The notes below the pieces were generated by a model that ran no database searches, was not told the DNA's origin, and saw nothing but the letters and a program-made list of their open reading frames with translations. A DNA stretch of 64,000 nucleotides from Iamia majanohamensis (GTDB lineage: Bacteria > Actinomycetota > Acidimicrobiia > Acidimicrobiales > Iamiaceae): assembly GCF_028532485.1 (NCBI RefSeq), contig NZ_CP116942.1, forward strand, positions 3,100,001 through 3,164,000, in the 5' to 3' direction. Below are positions 60,314 to 64,000 of the stretch, in pieces. A program made the position numbers and the translations under genes. Within the stretch, counting starts at the first letter, position 1. Every line of letters starts with the position of its first letter.

Positions 60314-61195
60314 TCAGCGGGCGGCGACGACCTCGGCGGTGGCCTCGAGGCAGGCCAGGTCGACGGTGCCGGGGACGAGGATGAGCTCGTCGCACCCTGC
60401 GCCCTCGGCGTCGTCGAGCACCTGGCGGAGGGCGTCGGGCGAGGTCACCCAGACGTCGGCGGCGAGGGCGGCCGCCATCTCCTCGCCGAAGATGGCGAGG
60501 TAGCGGTGGGCGAAGGCCCGCAGCGTGGCCTCGGGGTCGTCGCCGCCCATCACGTAGAAGCAGCCGTTCACCTTGCGGGGCGCCGGACGGCCGGCCTCGG
60601 CCCAGGCCTCGTCGGCCATGCGGTTGGTGGTGGCCATCTCCCGGGCCCGGCCCCCGATGCTGAAGCCGGTGACCCCGTCGGCCCACCGCGCCGCCCGGGC
60701 CATGCCCTTGGGGCCGAGCGACCCCGACCACAGGGGCGGTCCGCCCTCCTGGGTCGGCGCCGGCTCGACCGGGTCGGCGCCGTCGAACGGCGGCTCGCCC
60801 GCCCACAGACGCCGCAGCTCGGCCACGCCTTCGTCGAGGCGGGCGTGGCGGTGGTCCTGGGGCGACCCCGCGGCCCGGTAGTCGTGGCCCCGGCCACCGA
60901 CGCCGAGGCCGAGGGTGAACCGTCCGCCGGAGAGCTGGTCGAGCGTCGCCGCCTGCTTGGCCACCACCGGCGCCGGGTGGAGCGGCAGCACCAGCACGTT
61001 GGCGATCACCCGCACCCGCTCGGTGACGGCCGCGGCGGCGGCGAGCGTGGCGATCAGCTCCGGGTTGGTGAAGGTGATCCGCTCCCCCGCCGACACGCTG
61101 GAGAACGGCCCGGCGTCGATCCCCCGGGCCCAGTCGACCGTGGTCCGGGGCCCGTACCCGGGGGCCATGGTGGGCAGGGCGACTCCGACGTCCAC
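60314..61195 (-). CDS. LLM-class (F420-dependent-type) oxidoreductase
   Basis: 293 residues from GTG at 61195. Luciferase-like TIM barrel: VGVALPTMAPGYG at the start, NPELIATLAAAAAVTERVRVIANVLVLPLHPAPVVAKQAATLDQLSGGRFTLGLGVG (the family signature), and late LILVPGTVD. Actinobacterial members mostly use coenzyme F420 rather than FMN. Substrate unknown; single gene. Confidence 0.88.
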   Translation of the reverse strand: MDVGVALPTMAPGYGPRTTVDWARGIDAGPFSSVSAGERITFTNPELIATLAAAAAVTERVRVIANVLVLPLHPAPVVAKQAATLDQLSGGRFTLGLGVGGRGHDYRAAGSPQDHRHARLDEGVAELRRLWAGEPPFDGADPVEPAPTQEGGPPLWSGSLGPKGMARAARWADGVTGFSIGGRAREMATTNRMADEAWAEAGRPAPRKVNGCFYVMGGDDPEATLRAFAHRYLAIFGEEMAAALAADVWVTSPDALRQVLDDAEGAGCDELILVPGTVDLACLEATAEVVAAR

Positions 61196-61272
61196 GGCGC
61201 CGGACCGTACCCCCTGCCACCTCCGTGAGAGGGGGCGACCGGCCACCGGCGGGGGGCGCTCCGACCCCCACC

Positions 61273-61390
61273 CCCGAACCGGGCCGGGATCCGGTCGCCT
61301 TGGCGACCACGATCCGTCCCACTACGAACTTCGACCCGAACCGGGCCGGGATCTGGTCGTCAGAGGAACCAGATCCCGGCCCAGTACGAG
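61273..61390. repeat. Palindromic repeat, two copies downstream of ung
   Basis: Copies at 61273-61327 and 61335-61390, both opening CCCGAACCGGGCCGGGATC. The second forms a perfect 15-bp stem (GGGCCGGGATCTGGT at 61343-61357 with its complement at 61368-61382) and a 10-nt loop. A third copy lies at 47715-47768. The position after ung suggests a terminator role. Confidence 0.65.
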
Positions 61391-61414
61391 CCTGGAGACC
61401 GAGCCTGGGCTCGC

Positions 61415-62101
61415 TCAGGCGTCGCGCTCGGCGAGGGGCGGGATGCGCCAGTCGACCGGCTCGCGCCCGGCGGCCTCGAGGGCCGCGTTGGCCCGGCTGA
61501 AGGGCCTGCTGCCGAAGAACCCGCGGTGGGCCGACAGGGGCGACGGGTGGGGCGACTCGATGACGGTGTGGCGGCTGGTGTCGATGAGCGCCTTCTTCTT
61601 GCGGGCCGACGACCCCCAGAGCAGGAACACCACCGGCTCGGGCTTGGCGTCGACGGCCTGGATGACGGCGTCGGTGAAGGTCTCCCACCCGTGCTTCTGG
61701 TGCGACGCGGCCTGGCGGGCCCGCACCGTGAGGGTGGCGTTGAGCAGCAGGACCCCCTGGCGGGCCCAGGCGTCGAGGCAGCCGTGGTCGGGGCGGGGCA
61801 GGCCCAGGTCGCTCTCCATCTCGGCGTGGATGTTGGCCAGCGACGGCGGCACCTCGACCCCGGGCCGCACCGAGAAGCACAGCCCGTGGGCCTGGCCCGG
61901 CCCGTGGTAGGGGTCCTGGCCCAGGATCATCACCTTCACCTCCTCGTAGGGGGTGAGGTGGAGGGCGGCGAAGACCTCCTCGGCCGGCGGGTAGACGGCG
62001 TGCTGGCGACGCTCGTCGTCGACGAAGGCCCGCAGCTCGGCGAAGTAGGGCTTGGCCAGCTCGGCCCTCAGCACCGGGTTCCAGTCCGTGGTGGTCGCCA
62101 T
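61415..62101 (-). CDS. ung: Uracil-DNA glycosylase (family 1)
   Basis: 228 residues from ATG at 62101. Water-activating GQDPYHGPGQAHGLCFSV, substrate-binding GVLLLNATLTVR, and the Leu-intercalation loop SPHPSPLSAHRGFFGSRPFS with the catalytic His. Length fits family 1 exactly. It removes uracil arising from cytosine deamination, a frequent lesion source in such a GC-rich genome. Confidence 0.95.
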   Translation of the reverse strand: MATTTDWNPVLRAELAKPYFAELRAFVDDERRQHAVYPPAEEVFAALHLTPYEEVKVMILGQDPYHGPGQAHGLCFSVRPGVEVPPSLANIHAEMESDLGLPRPDHGCLDAWARQGVLLLNATLTVRARQAASHQKHGWETFTDAVIQAVDAKPEPVVFLLWGSSARKKKALIDTSRHTVIESPHPSPLSAHRGFFGSRPFSRANAALEAAGREPVDWRIPPLAERDA

Positions 62102-62139
62102 CGCCGCTCGAACCTACCCACCCCGTCCGCCCCCACCGC

Positions 62140-62394
62140 CCTGGTCCGCCTACGCGCCCTCGGGGGCCCGATCCCGGACCGGTCCCGGTGCCCCTCCCGT
62201 CCTGGTCTGCCGCTGCGCCCTCGAGGGCCCGCTTCCAGACCAGAAGCGAGCGGTGCCCGGGCGCGCCGGCGATCCTGGTCTGAGGATGTGCCCTCAGGGG
62301 CCGGTTCCCCGACCAGAAGCGTGTGGCCGGGCGGCCTCGTGATCCTGGTCTGCAGAGGCGCCCCGGGGGGCCGATCGCGGACCAGGAGGGGATC
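62140..62394. repeat. Four tandem palindromic units between ung and the MBL gene
   Basis: Units begin with CCTGGTCTG or a close variant at 62140, 62201, 62274 and 62344 (spacings 61, 73 and 70 bp). Each closes with a complementary CCGGACC/CAGACCAG-type arm, and the centre resembles CCCTCGAGGGCC. They fill the 362-bp divergent promoter region between the two genes. No gene is present here. Confidence 0.65.
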
Positions 62395-62463
62395 TCGGGT
62401 CCTGATGGTCCAGGGCGTCCGCGTCGGCGAGCCGTGTCGAGCCCGGGTCGGCACACTGGGGGC

Positions 62464-63078
62464 ATGGCTGCCGACACCCAGATCTGGTCCGACACCGGCA
62501 TCGAGGTCCACCAGGTGGTGGTGGGACCCATGGACAACAACGTCTACGTGGTCCGCTGCACCGAGACCGGTGAGGCCGTGCTGCTCGACGCGGCCAACGA
62601 GCACGACCGCCTGCTGGAGCTGTGCCGGGGGCTCGGTGTGCGTCGGGTGCTGGAGACCCACGGCCACTGGGACCACATCCAGGCCGTGCCCGCCCTCCGC
62701 GACGCGGGCTACGACGTGGCCGTCACCGGTGCCGACGCGGACATGCTCCCGAGCTACGACTCCACCATCGACGACGAGGACGTGATCGAGGTCGGGAACC
62801 TCCGCCTCCACGCCATCACCACGCCGGGCCACACCCCCGGGTCGGTGTGCTTCACCGTCGAGGGCACCGACCTCCTGTTCTCCGGCGACACCCTCTTCCC
62901 GGGCGGGCCCGGCAACACGAAGCTGCCCGGGGCCGACTTCGCCACCATCATCCGCTCGGTCGAGGACCGGCTCTTCACCCTGCCGGCCGACACGCTCGTC
63001 CTCCCCGGCCACGGCGACAGCACGACCATCGGTGCCGAGCGCCCGCACCTCCAGGAGTGGGTGGACCGAGGCTGGTGA
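62464..63078 (+). CDS. MBL-fold metallo-hydrolase (glyoxalase II-like)
   Basis: 204 residues from ATG at 62464. Metallo-beta-lactamase metal ligands: THGHWDHIQ (HxHxDH variant with Trp), GHTPGSVCF, LLFSGDTLFPGGPG and LPGHGDST. Opening GPMDNNVYVV is typical of hydroxyacylglutathione hydrolase-like enzymes. Because actinobacteria lack glutathione it more likely acts on another thiol ester (mycothiol-type) or a lactone. Confidence 0.87.
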   Translation: MAADTQIWSDTGIEVHQVVVGPMDNNVYVVRCTETGEAVLLDAANEHDRLLELCRGLGVRRVLETHGHWDHIQAVPALRDAGYDVAVTGADADMLPSYDSTIDDEDVIEVGNLRLHAITTPGHTPGSVCFTVEGTDLLFSGDTLFPGGPGNTKLPGADFATIIRSVEDRLFTLPADTLVLPGHGDSTTIGAERPHLQEWVDRGW

Positions 63079-63470
63079 CCTCACTCGACGAGGACCGGTC
63101 CACCCACTCCAGAGGGACAGCGTCGGCGCAGCCGACACCCCCAGGGCGCGCGGGCGGGGTCGGAGGACGTCGGGTCGACCGCGGCTGGTGACGCCGGCAC
63201 GCCAGCGACCCGTCCGCCCCCTCGGGGTGACGGCGTCGGCGTCGCAGGCCCCGGCCGGTACGGGCGAGGTCGGAGCGCGGGTGGACGCAGCGGGCGACGT
63301 CGCCCTGTCGCCGGGTCGACGACGGCCCGTTCTCGGTACCGATCACGCCCAGGACCGGCCACATCCGTACCGAGAAGCGCCACCGGCCCGGACCCGGCGG
63401 CCCGGTCGGGGCGCGCCGGGCGCGGACCCACAGGCCGAGGGCCGCGGGTGCCGTGGGCCAGGATGGCCCG
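63079..63470. other. Intergenic region with inverted repeat and a duplicated gene end
   Basis: No gene in 392 bp. GACCGCGGCTGGTGACG (63175-63191) resembles the last codons of the preceding MBL gene, GACCGAGGCTGGTGACC (63064-63080). This is likely a small duplication. Further on, TTCTCGGTAC (63330-63339) and GTACCGAGAA (63367-63376) form a perfect 10-bp inverted repeat that extends imperfectly to 14. Confidence 0.5.
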
Positions 63471-63866
63471 ATGGGTGACCCGCTCCCCTCGCCGCAGAGG
63501 CCGCTCGACCACACGCCGGTCCACACGGCCGAGCTCCCGGACACGCCGCTACGGGACCGGGCCATCCCGGCCACGGCCTGGGCCGAGGCCCCGGCGAGCC
63601 TCCTCGCCCTGGGCGACGACCTGCCCGACACCCCGGTGGCGCGCTACGTGCGCCGCATCGGGCCCTGGCTGCTCTGGCGGGCCGGCCCACCCCGCAAGGC
63701 CGAGGCCCGGGCCTGGGCGGCCCGGGCCGACGAGGTCGACACCCCGGCGCACCAGGCCTTCACCTTCCTGTTCGCCCCCGACGGCACCGGCGACGGCGTG
63801 GGCCCCTCGGGCGCCCGCCACACCCGGTTCCGGACCTGGAAGGAAGACCTCCGCGACACCCACTGA
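63471..63866 (+). CDS. Conserved hypothetical actinobacterial protein
   Basis: 131 residues from ATG at 63471 (an in-frame GTG lies at 63453). Segments PATAWAEAPASLLALGDDLPDTPVARYVRRIGPWLLWRAGPPRKAEARAWAA and HTRFRTWKEDLRD are well ordered and free of low complexity beyond the first 20 residues. No signal peptide. I recognise no function. Confidence 0.65.
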   Translation: MGDPLPSPQRPLDHTPVHTAELPDTPLRDRAIPATAWAEAPASLLALGDDLPDTPVARYVRRIGPWLLWRAGPPRKAEARAWAARADEVDTPAHQAFTFLFAPDGTGDGVGPSGARHTRFRTWKEDLRDTH

Positions 63867-63882
63867 CCGGCGGCACCCCACC

Positions 63883-64000
63883 GGAACCGCCACCCCGAGA
63901 GGCACGCTACGCCCACCAGGGTGGCAGCGTGCGGAGAGGGCGGCGGCGGGACGAGCAGATCCCACGGGACCGCCACCCTGAGAGGCACCTGACGCCCACC
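63883..64000. repeat. 35-bp repeat, two copies at the window end
   Basis: Copies at 63883-63917 and 63966-64000 share ACCGCCACC, GAGAGGCAC and ACGCCCACC at equal spacing. Between them lies GGGTGGCAG, complementary to CCGCCACCC, so each copy may fold into a hairpin. The second copy runs to the window edge, so more copies may follow. Confidence 0.55.

Noticed and set aside
62140-62394. Possible CRISPR array
   Set aside because: Unit spacing is irregular, repeats are palindromic and diverged, there are no unique spacers and no cas genes.

Overview
The window is very GC-rich and densely coded. Starts are often GTG and stop/start overlaps are common. The gene families point to an actinomycete: class F sortases, an Excalibur-domain protein, an SCO6745-like protein, an F420-type LLM oxidoreductase, Arr, and a SAM-IV-like riboswitch ahead of metX. 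I infer an actinobacterium outside the well-studied Streptomyces/Mycobacterium groups, possibly Acidimicrobiia. No rRNA is present to settle this.

Left core region, 1-15.1 kb. The 3' part of an hrpA helicase gene is followed by a secreted CHRD-like protein with a class F sortase. Next come an SCO6745-like gene, a TetR regulator divergent from a rifampin ADP-ribosyltransferase (arr), and a leuD-leuC-decarboxylating dehydrogenase operon divergent from a P450-ferredoxin-TetR operon. Two small hypothetical genes and a second secreted-protein/sortase pair (Excalibur type) close the region.

Integrated element, 15095-33381 (about 18.3 kb). A tyrosine integrase lies just inside one end. A complete tRNA-Gly(GCC) lies at the other end, and a 50-bp identical copy of its 3' half marks both junctions. 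Cargo includes a putative SGNH lipoprotein, a sigma factor read in frame with a large membrane glycosyltransferase plus a membrane-anchored partner, a pseudopilin-like protein, a PadR operon, a MobF relaxase and a 763-residue protein with a nuclease-like segment. An IS3 element has cut the relaxase gene about 90 codons before its end and left a GGT target duplication. With an integrase and relaxase but no type IV secretion genes, the unit looks like an integrative mobilizable element, probably damaged.

Right core region, 33.4-64 kb. This holds a minus-strand run from metX (behind a SAM riboswitch) and a sulfhydrylase-type PLP enzyme, through a Fpg/Nei glycosylase, to DUF4202. Further on are an orphan adenine methyltransferase, a DEAD-box helicase, DUF2071, glutathione peroxidase, an alkyltransferase-like protein, a PhyH dioxygenase, a beta-lactamase-fold hydrolase and an aminoglycoside-phosphotransferase-like kinase. 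The three-gene N-acetylglutaminylglutamine amide (NAGGN) osmolyte operon follows, then a cyclopropane synthase, an IS5-type element, a DmdC-like acyl-CoA dehydrogenase, msrB, a second sigma/membrane-partner pair, an LLM oxidoreductase, ung and an MBL hydrolase. The intergenic gaps of the last 16 kb carry several families of short palindromic repeats.

The most unusual points are the glycosyltransferase-sigma reading frame, the shared P-x-G-x-VDTG-x-GG motif in both sortase-linked proteins, and the clearly readable history of the element.
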